A stretch of 64,000 bases of DNA from UBA1351 sp963677885. GTDB taxonomy: Bacteria > Bacillota > Clostridia > Lachnospirales > Vallitaleaceae. A program made the translations under genes and the position numbers. The stretch spans positions 1,612,001 to 1,676,000 of the forward strand of contig OY782500.1 in the NCBI GenBank assembly GCA_963677885.1, given 5' to 3'. Shown in pieces: positions 16,925 to 25,137 of the stretch. The notes beneath the pieces are model-generated. The model ran no database searches. It was not told the origin of the DNA and saw only the letters and a program-made list of their open reading frames with translations. Position 1 is the first letter of the stretch; the number at the start of each line of letters is the position of its first letter.

Positions 16925-17559
16925 AATTCATCTACTTCATAAAAATAATAATCAGCTTTTTCAAGCATATATTCTCTAGCCGAGTCAATGAAATGTGACC
17001 AGCCTGCACAGGCAAACTCTACGCCTGCAGCAATGGACATATCCAAGCCTGGTTTAAGGTCATCAACCATAAGAAGATCCTTTGGTTGAAGATGGAAAGC
17101 TTCCATGATCTCCAGTAATGGATAAGGATGAGGCTTTCGTTTATCTTCATCTTCATCCCATCCAAAAACCATATCCGGTTCAAATCCAAAGTGTTCCATA
17201 TAGTCTCGAATAATTCTGTCTACTTCCGAATGGGAAACCACACATATAATACCACCTGCAGCCTTGAACTTCTTGATAATCTCTTCAAAACCATCGTATA
17301 AAGGTGGAATCATTTTCTCAGTGTGACCACGCCAAACATCCCGCTGAACCTTTAATTCCTCACTGTCATAGGCCAGCTCGTCTACACATAAACTGTGAAA
17401 GCCAGGTTCAAAACAATAACCCAGAAATTCTTCCAAAGAAAAGGGTTCTCTTTCTGGACGCAGCTTGGCCATGGATTCAATAAAAGATGGGTAATGTATG
17501 GTAGGTGTCGAACGAACGACTGTATCATCATGGTCTAAGACCAGACACTTATATTTCAT
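16903..17559 (-). CDS. HAD-superfamily phosphatase-like hydrolase
   Basis: This 218-residue protein has HAD motif I, VLDHDDTVV (nucleophile Asp at about 9), motif II VVSHS near residue 113, a Lys in EDKRKPHPYP and motif IV LLMVDDLKPG near 159-168. It is a cytoplasmic phosphohydrolase of unknown substrate. It begins right after the stop of the kinase-like gene (17560-18306), with its ribosome site inside that gene, so it belongs to the cobamide-linked operon. An alpha-ribazole phosphate or other intermediate is a conceivable substrate, but this is only inference. Confidence 0.85.
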   Translation of the reverse strand: MKYKCLVLDHDDTVVRSTPTIHYPSFIESMAKLRPEREPFSLEEFLGYCFEPGFHSLCVDELAYDSEELKVQRDVWRGHTEKMIPPLYDGFEEIIKKFKAAGGIICVVSHSEVDRIIRDYMEHFGFEPDMVFGWDEDEDKRKPHPYPLLEIMEAFHLQPKDLLMVDDLKPGLDMSIAAGVEFACAGWSHFIDSAREYMLEKADYYFYEVDELKALLDL

Positions 17560-18306
17560 TTAAATAAATCCTCCAATTTTTGTTACTGGCAAGGGGCTAA
17601 TATGAGTCAGGAGGGTCTCAAGATCTCCTGGCAAGAGTCCACCAAGGATACAGGTCCCAGGTCCTGCTGACTTTTTCATATCTATCGGGTGATCGGTTTC
17701 TACAAATGCTAGACCATGTCTTGATGCCAAAACCTCACATTCGTAGGCGATGCCTTTAGAGCCTACAGGAATCATATCATGGATAATCTCAACATCCTTT
17801 ATTAAGACCACATCTGATGCCTTAACACATTCATGTAAACCTTTTTTTATCTCATCCTTTAGGAACTCTTCCCCTACCTTGGGATAACCGATAAGAACCA
17901 TAATATGGTCTTTGGTCAGTTTTTTTGCCTCATGTCTCGATTTGCTGATCCGGCCAAGTACCGTAACACCTATGCCTGTCATACTTGATTCAACATTTTC
18001 TTCTGTTGAACCTGTTAAAAGATCTCTATCAATGCCAAGACTTTCCATCAACTGCTTTATTCCCTTGATGATTCGTTGGCCTGTTGGTTCCATTTCAACA
18101 CTTAGGGTATCAACAATACTGATGACTTCACCTCTGGCACAGAGAATTTCCATCAGAGGTACAAGACCACAGTAATAGCCACTGGTTTCAGGGTCAACAT
18201 TTATGGTGTCTCCAGGCTTATTTCCGATACCGCCGGCACTGTCACAGGCAATAATCAGGTAGTCGTCACCATTTTCAATCAGTTGCAAATCTCCATATCT
18301 AATCAT
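17560..18306 (-). CDS. cblS: Putative alpha-ribazole kinase (AIR synthase-like)
   Basis: This 248-residue protein has the PurM/ThiL-like ATP-binding opening, with YLIIACDSAGGIGNKPGD at about 16-33, and a C-terminal glycine-rich GPGTCILGG. It is not ThiL or SelD by length. CblS enzymes of this superfamily phosphorylate alpha-ribazole taken up by the ECF component CblT, bypassing CobT. The next upstream gene is an ECF S component, followed by a CobC-like phosphatase and CobS, which is just the context expected for CblS. AGGGAG precedes the ATG. The assignment rests mainly on context. Confidence 0.62.
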   Translation of the reverse strand: MIRYGDLQLIENGDDYLIIACDSAGGIGNKPGDTINVDPETSGYYCGLVPLMEILCARGEVISIVDTLSVEMEPTGQRIIKGIKQLMESLGIDRDLLTGSTEENVESSMTGIGVTVLGRISKSRHEAKKLTKDHIMVLIGYPKVGEEFLKDEIKKGLHECVKASDVVLIKDVEIIHDMIPVGSKGIAYECEVLASRHGLAFVETDHPIDMKKSAGPGTCILGGLLPGDLETLLTHISPLPVTKIGGFI

Positions 18307-18320
18307 GAAAAGCTCCCTAT

Positions 18321-18833
18321 TTAAAGGTATTTCGTTTTATCTTTTACCAGTTCATAAATAACAGAACCCAAGATTACATTAACTGAGGCTCCAATCAATA
18401 AAGGAAGAAACATGGCAAGGAACATGCCTTTAGCCCCTTCCATACCCATCGAAAAGCTTAGTATGAGGGCCGTAACACCTAAAGACACAGGACCATTTAA
18501 GAATATACCAGTTGCGATACCTGCAATCTTTGTCGTCGTTTTTTTGTTAAGTCTGTAGACCCAGCCAAAGCCATAACAGGCGACAAACATCATAAGTGCA
18601 ATGGTTATGTGTACCGGCAGAGAAAGATAGAAGCCAGCCATGCCTGATGTAAAGAGATGACCAAGCAAACCTACCAGACCGCCATAAACCGGACCCAAAA
18701 ATACTGCTGCAAAAAAGGCAGGCAAGGCATCAAGGGCAATAGAATATCCAGTGATTTTAATCATGGCTCCAATAAAGGACATGGCAATGAAGAGCCCCAT
18801 TAATACTAATGTTCTAATATCTAGTTTTTTCAT
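18321..18833 (-). CDS. cblT: ECF transporter S component, putative alpha-ribazole uptake
   Basis: This 170-residue, very hydrophobic protein has about five to six transmembrane helices and the small-protein layout of ECF substrate-binding subunits. Features are an N-terminal LVLMGLFIAMSFIGAMIKI helix, FFAAVFLGPVYGGLVGLLGH and a C-terminal ILGSVIYELV helix. It sits 14 bp from both the kinase-like gene and the CobC-like gene. This supports a CblT role in importing alpha-ribazole through a shared EcfAAT module not present here. The S-component call is secure; the substrate is inferred. Confidence 0.75.
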   Translation of the reverse strand: MKKLDIRTLVLMGLFIAMSFIGAMIKITGYSIALDALPAFFAAVFLGPVYGGLVGLLGHLFTSGMAGFYLSLPVHITIALMMFVACYGFGWVYRLNKKTTTKIAGIATGIFLNGPVSLGVTALILSFSMGMEGAKGMFLAMFLPLLIGASVNVILGSVIYELVKDKTKYL

Positions 18834-18847
18834 GTTCTACTCCGTTG

Positions 18848-19486
18848 TTAAAATTTATTTGCAACAAGCTCTTTCAATCGGTATCCATCCTCTTTCAACT
18901 CAAGCTTGATAATGCATCCATTACTAACAGAAAACTTCCAGCTGGTTCCAGGCTCTAACTCCAGTAAATTTTCAGTCAACTCCCGAATAACGCCACCGTG
19001 ACTGACAATGATGATTTCATCAAATTGTCCTGACCCATGAAGGCTGCCTAAATAGTCGATAAAACGATCCATCCTGGTCATAAAATCTTCATAAGACTCA
19101 CCACCGGGTATGGCTGTAGTGTCAAAATGATATTGAAAGTTAAAATAAGCATCCGGGTGTTTTTGTTTGGCCTCTTCCGTTGACAGACCCTCAAAAATCC
19201 CAAAGTTCATTTCACCGATTTCATCCTTGGTTTCCAAATCAATTCCCAGTTCCTTACTTATTCCCTGGGCCAGTTTAAGGGCACGACCTCTGGGACTGGA
19301 AATAATATGATACCTGTCCTTATGTTCCTGGAACTGATTGTTAATACTGTAATTCATTTCCATATACTCTTTGATCCAAAGATACTGATGCTCGCCACGT
19401 TCTGTGTACTCAAAATCTTTAACCCCATAAATAATATGGTTTTTGTTGGCAGTTGTCTGTGGATGTCTAATCAATGTAATGTTCAT
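18848..19486 (-). CDS. cobC: Histidine phosphatase, alpha-ribazole phosphatase-like
   Basis: This 212-residue phosphoglycerate-mutase-fold enzyme has the active-site loop LIRHPQT (RHP instead of the commoner RHG), SSPRGRALKLAQ, the GEMNFGIFEG segment with the catalytic Glu region, and IVSHGGVIREL with the second His. CobC removes the 5'-phosphate of alpha-ribazole phosphate or cobamide phosphate. The neighbouring cobS supports this role. The start at 19486 follows AGGAAGGGG; a longer start overlaps that site. Other small-molecule phosphatase roles cannot be excluded. Confidence 0.78.
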   Translation of the reverse strand: MNITLIRHPQTTANKNHIIYGVKDFEYTERGEHQYLWIKEYMEMNYSINNQFQEHKDRYHIISSPRGRALKLAQGISKELGIDLETKDEIGEMNFGIFEGLSTEEAKQKHPDAYFNFQYHFDTTAIPGGESYEDFMTRMDRFIDYLGSLHGSGQFDEIIIVSHGGVIRELTENLLELEPGTSWKFSVSNGCIIKLELKEDGYRLKELVANKF

Positions 19487-19590
19487 AGCATACCCCTTCC
19501 TCTGCAATCTAATTTAATGAGTTACCCTACGCGTACTTCATAATGATTAAGCCAGACTTCCTTGCATACTTGATAATCCCGGAAGGACAT

Positions 19591-20361
19591 CTAACCTTGA
19601 AACAAGACAGCGGCTGAAATTAAAAAAATGATTTGTGAGCATTCAATCATCATACCGATAACATCTCCGGTAATTCCTCCCAGAAGCTTGTGTATACGAT
19701 AATTGATCACTTGAGAAATTAATATTGTGATGACCACACCTATGGTCATGTATATATGAAAAAAAGAACTTACAACACATAATAGCACACTAAGACTTAT
19801 GGATACAAGAGGAGAAAACCGGTCGATCAAAACTTTTCCGAATCCATCGGGTTTGGCATAGGAAGAAAAACCGGCTGTAATCAAACCAATGGTCCGACTG
19901 ATAAATGGTGTAAGTCCAATGATAATCATTCGAAGATCAATGCCATACAAGCTTCCATCCAATCTCACTACTTCCAAAAGGCCCAGGTAAAGGCCCATAA
20001 AAGCCAAGATAAGTCCGATGACTCCGAAAGCACCTACCCTGGAGTCTTCCATAATGACCAGCATTTTTTCTCTGTCCCTGGCCGAAAAAATCGAGTCAAA
20101 AACATCCGAAACGCCGTCCATATGTAAACCGCCAACCAAAAGCAGGTATAGGATAATGATAAAGAAAGCCAATAAGGTTTCTGGAACATAGTCCTCTATA
20201 AGAAAGGGTAGATTTAAGACAAAGCCCAACAAGAGTCCGATAATGGGAAAAAACTTATAGCCTGCTGCAAAGTCTTCATCTCGAATCTCAAATCGTATAG
20301 GCAGGGGAATCCTGGTGACAAAGGTTACCATCAAAACCCATGAACGATATAGTTTTTTCAT
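19591..20361 (-). CDS. cobS: Adenosylcobinamide-GDP ribazoletransferase (cobalamin synthase)
   Basis: This 256-residue integral membrane enzyme joins adenosylcobinamide-GDP to alpha-ribazole or its phosphate, closing the lower-ligand loop. Family signatures are FVTRIPLP near residue 14, GGLHMDGVSDVFDS (about 77-90), MEDSRVGAFG (about 104-113) and GGITGDVIGM near 228-237, along with about six helices. The gene directly abuts the APH-family gene (stop and start are adjacent) and lies 105 bp upstream of the cobC-like gene. No cobU or cobT is present in the window, and I see no cobalamin riboswitch upstream. Confidence 0.95.
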   Translation of the reverse strand: MKKLYRSWVLMVTFVTRIPLPIRFEIRDEDFAAGYKFFPIIGLLLGFVLNLPFLIEDYVPETLLAFFIIILYLLLVGGLHMDGVSDVFDSIFSARDREKMLVIMEDSRVGAFGVIGLILAFMGLYLGLLEVVRLDGSLYGIDLRMIIIGLTPFISRTIGLITAGFSSYAKPDGFGKVLIDRFSPLVSISLSVLLCVVSSFFHIYMTIGVVITILISQVINYRIHKLLGGITGDVIGMMIECSQIIFLISAAVLFQG

Positions 20362-21372
20362 CTAGTCCTCCTCTAAAGCCTCATTAAGTCCATCCATAAT
20401 CTTTGGAATCTCTCCTAATACCCATTGTTTCTGTCCATCGAAACTTCCATCTATGTCCCTATAAAAAGTCTCTACATACATAATCATAAATACATAAAGG
20501 CGATAACACATAATCCTGACCTTCATAGGTCGGTCATAGGTCACCTTTACATCTGCATTTTCATTATATATATCCCAAAAATAATCACTGTTTTCCAAAT
20601 CAATATAACCACCTGCCTGGGAAATATCCGCTGCAGGATCACCATAAAAGCCCCGTTCAAAATCAATAAGACCTTCTATGGTCATGTCCGCATGTCCCTT
20701 CAAAAAAATATTACCGTCCCACAAATCATAATGGACCAGGCAGGGCTCAGAAACAGCATCAAAAGCAAACTTGGACTTTTCAAGAAGCCCCTTCATTCTC
20801 TCCAGATCAAAAGGCAGGTCTTGACCCACACGCTTGGCATCTTCAAACAGGACATCCATCATCAGCCTGAAGCATTCATAATAGGATTTATCCTGACACC
20901 GGTCTTTCATGGAAATATAACCAAAACTTTGGCCCTTGATCCGGTGTATACGGCCAAGATATGCGGCCAGCTGTTCATAGATTTCCCGTCTCATAGCGGG
21001 TGAAATATCTTTTACATAGGTTGCCGGAATTCCTTCAAGCTTAGACATAAAGTAATAGGGACTTGCAAAGATATCCAGATCAAAATCCTCAAATAATATG
21101 CTGGGAACAGGTATGTCTGCATCTTCATGACAGAGTTTATAAAAAGTGACCTCTGCTGCCATAATATCTTTTTCATAGGTTAAAATATCGACGTCACCGG
21201 GAGGGGCCACTTTAAGAACCATTTCCCTTCCGTCTGTAAGTTCTACCAAATATGAAATATTGTAAAATCCATCATTAAGCTCTTTATAAGCCTTCAGGTC
21301 TAATCCAAAACCCTTAAGACACATGGCCCTGATATCAGCTTCACTGACTCTGGCCTTCGTTAGACTCTCCAT
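20362..21372 (-). CDS. APH-family phosphotransferase (choline/aminoglycoside kinase fold)
   Basis: This 336-residue kinase-fold protein has the catalytic loop CLVHYDLWDGN (Asp at about 216, Asn at about 221) and the Mg-binding DFERGFYGDPAADI (Asp at about 238). The N-lobe Lys lies in MVLKVA near residue 54. Such enzymes phosphorylate small hydroxylated molecules. Its gene abuts cobS and overlaps the YesL-like gene by about 30 bp, so it is co-transcribed with the cobamide genes. A role in phosphorylating a cobamide precursor or sugar alcohol is possible but unproven, and antibiotic resistance is only one alternative. Confidence 0.85.
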   Translation of the reverse strand: MESLTKARVSEADIRAMCLKGFGLDLKAYKELNDGFYNISYLVELTDGREMVLKVAPPGDVDILTYEKDIMAAEVTFYKLCHEDADIPVPSILFEDFDLDIFASPYYFMSKLEGIPATYVKDISPAMRREIYEQLAAYLGRIHRIKGQSFGYISMKDRCQDKSYYECFRLMMDVLFEDAKRVGQDLPFDLERMKGLLEKSKFAFDAVSEPCLVHYDLWDGNIFLKGHADMTIEGLIDFERGFYGDPAADISQAGGYIDLENSDYFWDIYNENADVKVTYDRPMKVRIMCYRLYVFMIMYVETFYRDIDGSFDGQKQWVLGEIPKIMDGLNEALEED

Positions 21373-21979
21373 TTAGTAACCTCTCATCTTCTATATAATG
21401 TATGACCACTCTTTCCAGCACCAGCCTGGAAATCACATACCCTCCCGGTCCCATGGCGATGATCATGAGTGAAGGATGGACATAAACAGTCAACCATGCC
21501 ACACCCAAGACTACACTGACAATAACTAGGGTAGTTGCAAGATGTTTATGTCCATACAAAAGAGACTTACTTATAATCTCTCCTAAAGACATATGAAACT
21601 TGGCCAAGAGAACAAAGCAATAGGACACAATAATGGTTAATTCAATAATGGCAAAATATAAGGCAACCAGAACCATCCTTCTATCGCTGCCGTAATACAT
21701 GATCCAACCCACCAAACCATATCCTACTATAATTATGACACCAAGTGCCACAGCTTTCAAAAGGTTTTCTTTAAAACTTGAAAAATAATTTTTGATTAGG
21801 TAGCCCCGGTCGTGAACAACCACCTTGTCAATGGCATAAAAAAAGGCTGTCAAAGCCGGTCCTAAAAGTAATGTAGCTGAAAAGAGGCTGATGACAAGGG
21901 TCAATAGTGAAAGTATAAGAAAGTCGAAGACCTTTGCTCCAATCCGACCAAACCAGCTATCCATATGAAAAAAGTTCAT
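21341..21979 (-). CDS. YesL-like (DUF624) membrane protein
   Basis: This 212-residue protein has about five hydrophobic helices. It shows the arrangement typical of the YesL/DUF624 family: a short amphipathic N-terminus, LLGPALTAFFYAIDKVV, and a central aromatic-rich segment. These proteins often sit beside sugar transport loci and have no defined activity. The ATG at 21979 follows TTGGAGG; a longer start lacks this. It is the first gene of the operon leading to cobS and overlaps the APH-family gene. Confidence 0.75.
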   Translation of the reverse strand: MNFFHMDSWFGRIGAKVFDFLILSLLTLVISLFSATLLLGPALTAFFYAIDKVVVHDRGYLIKNYFSSFKENLLKAVALGVIIIVGYGLVGWIMYYGSDRRMVLVALYFAIIELTIIVSYCFVLLAKFHMSLGEIISKSLLYGHKHLATTLVIVSVVLGVAWLTVYVHPSLMIIAMGPGGYVISRLVLERVVIHYIEDERLLNGESNEGQSQ

Positions 21980-22109
21980 GGTAACCTCCAAGAAAAAATT
22001 TAAACCATACATAATATGGCCAAGTATAGTCCTATTATATATGGTTTAGTCTTGGATTGAAATGGATTATTCGATAGTGATTGGAAAGATACGGACTTTT
22101 CGGGTTATT

Positions 22110-22655
22110 TTACAATTCTTTTCTCATTATATAAAACATGTCATTTTCCCAGGCAAACTCAAAGCCGGCATTATCATATAATCTTCTAGGTCCATAATAA
22201 TTGTCTGCATCTGTCTTGGCTCCCTTTTTTGTTGAAGCTTCTATCCATTTATAGCCTGCTTCCTTGTAATAATCCATGGCAGCAGCAAGTAATTCTTTTG
22301 CTATTCCCTGTCTTCTTCTTTTATGATCCACAACAAAGCATGCAGCAGCCACTGTGTCCGTCTTATCCTCATCCTTATAGAAGTTATCCATAATCCTTGG
22401 ATAGTTGGTAATCATATCACAGTTAAGCCAACCAACCGGTATGTCACCATCAAAGGCTAGGAAGCCATTAAGTTTCCCCTCACGGATAAGGACCTGACAA
22501 TACTCTCTGGTATCCACATCATTATCATCCGATAGATAATAATGACAGCAGTAACACAGGGACCAATCAGGGTTGTCACAAAAAGCAATGTTGTCAAAAA
22601 AATCCAGATACTCGGGTATTAAGCTTTCATTTAAGCGCTTGATTTCAAAACTCAT
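22110..22655 (-). CDS. GNAT-family N-acetyltransferase
   Basis: This 181-residue protein has the acetyl-CoA-binding GNAT core. VAAACFVVDHKRRRQGIAKELL (about 100-121) supplies the RxxGxA pyrophosphate loop, preceded by the strand PVGWLNC. Near the N-terminus is a Cys-rich CDNPDWSLCYCCHYYL segment. The acceptor substrate is unknown. AAGGAGG precedes the start. It is transcribed toward the YesL-like operon but 130 bp away, so it may be separate. Confidence 0.85.
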   Translation of the reverse strand: MSFEIKRLNESLIPEYLDFFDNIAFCDNPDWSLCYCCHYYLSDDNDVDTREYCQVLIREGKLNGFLAFDGDIPVGWLNCDMITNYPRIMDNFYKDEDKTDTVAAACFVVDHKRRRQGIAKELLAAAMDYYKEAGYKWIEASTKKGAKTDADNYYGPRRLYDNAGFEFAWENDMFYIMRKEL

Positions 22656-22740
22656 TGATTACCTCCTTGGATGGGCTTGTGAGCGGGGTCTTTATTTCAC
22701 CTTAGCAAAAGATTTGTTTTATTTCAATATGTATTTTCTT

Positions 22741-23042
22741 GGGGGGGGTGGGGGGTGGTGTCTAGGCATAGGCGGGCGGAGGTGCTTGCACATATGGCAG
22801 TTTATGCCTAGACACCGCGAGCATAGGCGGACAGAGGCCCAAGGGAGTGCTCGTAGGCCCTTGGGCCTCCGTCCGCCTATGCCATCAAGGCTGAGCATTG
22901 GACCCCGGCTCGCTGCCGGCTGCTCGCCTCTTAATTTCGCGCACCTCCTGCTTCGCAGTCGGTCGTATCACTCGTCGAATGTCAGAGGAAAAGGAGGCCC
23001 AAGGGCGTGCGAGCACTCCCTTGGGCCTCCTTTTCCTCTGAC
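22741..23042. repeat. GC-rich cluster of three long hairpins
   Basis: After a G-run (22741-22759), hairpin A pairs GGTGTCTAGGCATA with TATGCCTAGACACC (22757-22770 and 22803-22816). Hairpin B pairs 22821-22845 with 22858-22882 (25 bp, one mismatch). Hairpin C pairs 22981-23005 with 23018-23042 (25 bp, perfect). B and C share the core GAGGCCCAAGGG/CCCTTGGGCCTC but differ at their outer ends. Their loops are complementary (AGTGCTCG in B, CGAGCACT in C), so the loop and arm of B at 22834-22853 match those of C at 23010-23029 over 20 bp. Frames read through this block are palindrome artefacts. Confidence 0.92.
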
Positions 23043-23070
23043 GCTCTCCTCATTTTTACGTAAAAAAATT

Positions 23071-23090
23071 CCTACCGGAATCGGTAGGAC
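23071..23090. terminator. Small hairpin after the palindrome cluster
   Basis: An 8-bp stem TCCTACCG/CGGTAGGA with a GAAT loop lies just after the long hairpins. On the minus strand it is followed by a T-rich run (AATTTTTTTACG), so it could terminate leftward transcription. The remaining sequence up to the YesM gene is AT-rich. Confidence 0.5.
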
Positions 23091-23305
23091 TAAGCTAATA
23101 TCTATATAATAAAAGGGGGGATAGTTATTACATTTATTATGATAGCAAACAAATGTTTCGAAAGTGTTAACAACCTTTTACAAATGTATTTAATTTTGAT
23201 AAAACTCTGGTTATATTCATTAGATTTTGATTAAAATTCATTATTTGCACATAGCACGTTCATATATTGTGTAATTTTCAGAATATTCTTTTTATTGTTT
23301 CATGA

Positions 23306-23336
23306 TATAATAGGATTATTCATCATTTAAAGGAGT
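23306..23336 (+). promoter_or_regulatory. -10 box and ribosome site of the yesMN-like operon
   Basis: A consensus TATAAT (23306-23311) lies about 30 bp before the ATG. The -35 region is weak, which suggests activator dependence. AAAGGAG (about 23329-23335) is the ribosome site. Confidence 0.45.
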
Positions 23337-23340
23337 TCTT

Positions 23341-25137
23341 ATGTTAAAAAAAATCAACACTTTTTATCTGCATTTACCTTTGTCCAGAAAGATTATGTTG
23401 ACCTTAATTCCTTTAAGTCTCATTCCCCTGATTCTGGTCGCCATGATTATACAGGCCACAACTGAAAACCTTATTGTTAACCGGACTTTGGCAGGAGCCA
23501 AGGATAATTCCTACTTGATTATTAACCAGGTCGAGTCTATTTTTGCGTCGGGAGAAGACTGTGGTAATCTCCTTACCATAAATCTTAACAAGATCTACGA
23601 TAACCTTCAAGGGGTTAGTCAGCAAACCAGAGATTTGGAACTGACCAAGACTCTGAATAATGAACTTAGTTTCGCTTTATTGACCTACCCTTATATAACC
23701 TCCATCGCTTATTACTCAGTAGAAGGCAATCTTTATACTTCTACCTATCGCTTAACCGATGAGGAGGCCAAGTTTTGGTCCAGTGACCTTTATACTTCAC
23801 TGGAAGCAACCACTGGGCCAAATTTTTGGTTTCCCCTTATGTATAGAGACTACCTTGTCCTGGATCAGAATACGGCCAACCTGTCTATGGGCAAGAAAAT
23901 TGTCAATATCGCGGATGGTTCCACCTTGGGTTATCTGATTATCAACATAGAAGAAGATGCCTTTCAGAGGATTTTAGCCAAGCAGGACTATAACTATTGG
24001 ATCATAAATGATGATAATAAAATTATTTCAACCAATGACAATCAACCGGTTCTTGAGCCAATGAACAATGCCATTTTTGATCAGTCCTTTTTAAGTAACA
24101 CGGATTATATTGGGCTCCGTTCCCTTAACAATATCTCTTATGTTACCACGATGCTGCCCTTTAACACCAGCCACTGGCGACTGGTCGGCCAGGTTCCTTA
24201 TGATGAATTGACCCAGGACCTTCAACAGAACAGCCTTTACCTTTTAGTGATGATTGTTTTGGTTATTATCCTTGGAACACTATTTTCCTTCTTTTTCTCC
24301 TTAACTCTGACCAAGCCCATCAAGCGGCTTAACGACGGTATGCACCGGGTCAGTCAAGGGGATTTTTCGTCGCCCCTTACTACTGCCTCCTCTGATGAAA
24401 TCGGCCAGATGACCGAAAGCTTTAACCATATGACCGATAGAATTCAGGATCTACTACAAACCGTTGAAGCAGAACAGCAGCAAAAAAGAGAATATGAAAT
24501 GGCCTTGATCCAGGAACAGATTAAGCCCCACTTTCTATACAATTGCCTTGATGTCATCTATACCTTAAACCTTATGGGAAGGCAAAAAGATGCTGCTAAG
24601 GCAACCAAGGCTTTAGCTGATTTTTACCGGGTTTCCCTGTCAAAGGGTGCTGATATCATTAGCCTTGATGAGGAATTTAAAAACGTAGCTGATTACCTGT
24701 CCCTCCAACAGATCAGGTACTCCGATGTTTTTGATTATACCATTGATCTTCCAGAAAACTTAAAGACCCAAAAAATTATAAAACTTACCCTTCAACCTAT
24801 CGTAGAAAATGCCATCTATCATGGCCTAAAGGCCCAAGATGACTTTGGACATCTGTCTATAAAAGCTTATGCAGAAGGTCAAGACCTTTATATCGAGATT
24901 GTGGATAACGGTCTTGGTATGGATAAAGCAAAAATTCCAGGACTTCTGGAACCAAAAGAGAATCGCCAGCATTATGGATTATATAATGTGTTTCACCGAA
25001 TCCAATTGACCTTTGGGACTGGCTATGGCATGACTCTGGAATCACAACCCGGAAAAGGTACCAAGGTTAGGGTTCATATTCCATACATAGACAAATCCAT
25101 TGAGACGACTACAGGAAAGGAGACCGGTAATGATTAA
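23341..25137 (+). CDS. yesM: YesM-type sensor histidine kinase
   Basis: This 598-residue kinase has two transmembrane helices (about 18-38 and 295-318) enclosing a large extracellular sensor. A HAMP domain (about 315-370), a His_kinase domain with phospho-acceptor His at 397 (QIKPHFLYNCLDVIY) and a HATPase with PIVENAIYHG and NGLGMD follow. This class pairs with AraC-type regulators to control uptake and breakdown of oligosaccharides. Its stop overlaps the regulator start by 8 bp. The alpha-galactosidase and sugar ABC genes that follow are likely targets, though convergent orientation means this is inferred. Confidence 0.92.
   Translation: MLKKINTFYLHLPLSRKIMLTLIPLSLIPLILVAMIIQATTENLIVNRTLAGAKDNSYLIINQVESIFASGEDCGNLLTINLNKIYDNLQGVSQQTRDLELTKTLNNELSFALLTYPYITSIAYYSVEGNLYTSTYRLTDEEAKFWSSDLYTSLEATTGPNFWFPLMYRDYLVLDQNTANLSMGKKIVNIADGSTLGYLIINIEEDAFQRILAKQDYNYWIINDDNKIISTNDNQPVLEPMNNAIFDQSFLSNTDYIGLRSLNNISYVTTMLPFNTSHWRLVGQVPYDELTQDLQQNSLYLLVMIVLVIILGTLFSFFFSLTLTKPIKRLNDGMHRVSQGDFSSPLTTASSDEIGQMTESFNHMTDRIQDLLQTVEAEQQQKREYEMALIQEQIKPHFLYNCLDVIYTLNLMGRQKDAAKATKALADFYRVSLSKGADIISLDEEFKNVADYLSLQQIRYSDVFDYTIDLPENLKTQKIIKLTLQPIVENAIYHGLKAQDDFGHLSIKAYAEGQDLYIEIVDNGLGMDKAKIPGLLEPKENRQHYGLYNVFHRIQLTFGTGYGMTLESQPGKGTKVRVHIPYIDKSIETTTGKETGND

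Noticed and set aside
20425..21003. 192-residue frame antisense to the APH-family gene
   Set aside because: It is fully inside a well-supported kinase gene and has no ribosome site or conserved motif.
21980..22109. Cobalamin riboswitch upstream of the cobS operon
   Set aside because: The leader is too short and lacks the conserved B12-box sequence.
22573..23109. 178-residue open frame across the GNAT start and hairpin cluster
   Set aside because: It runs antisense to the GNAT gene and through perfect palindromes, with a mirrored composition; no ribosome site or family resemblance.
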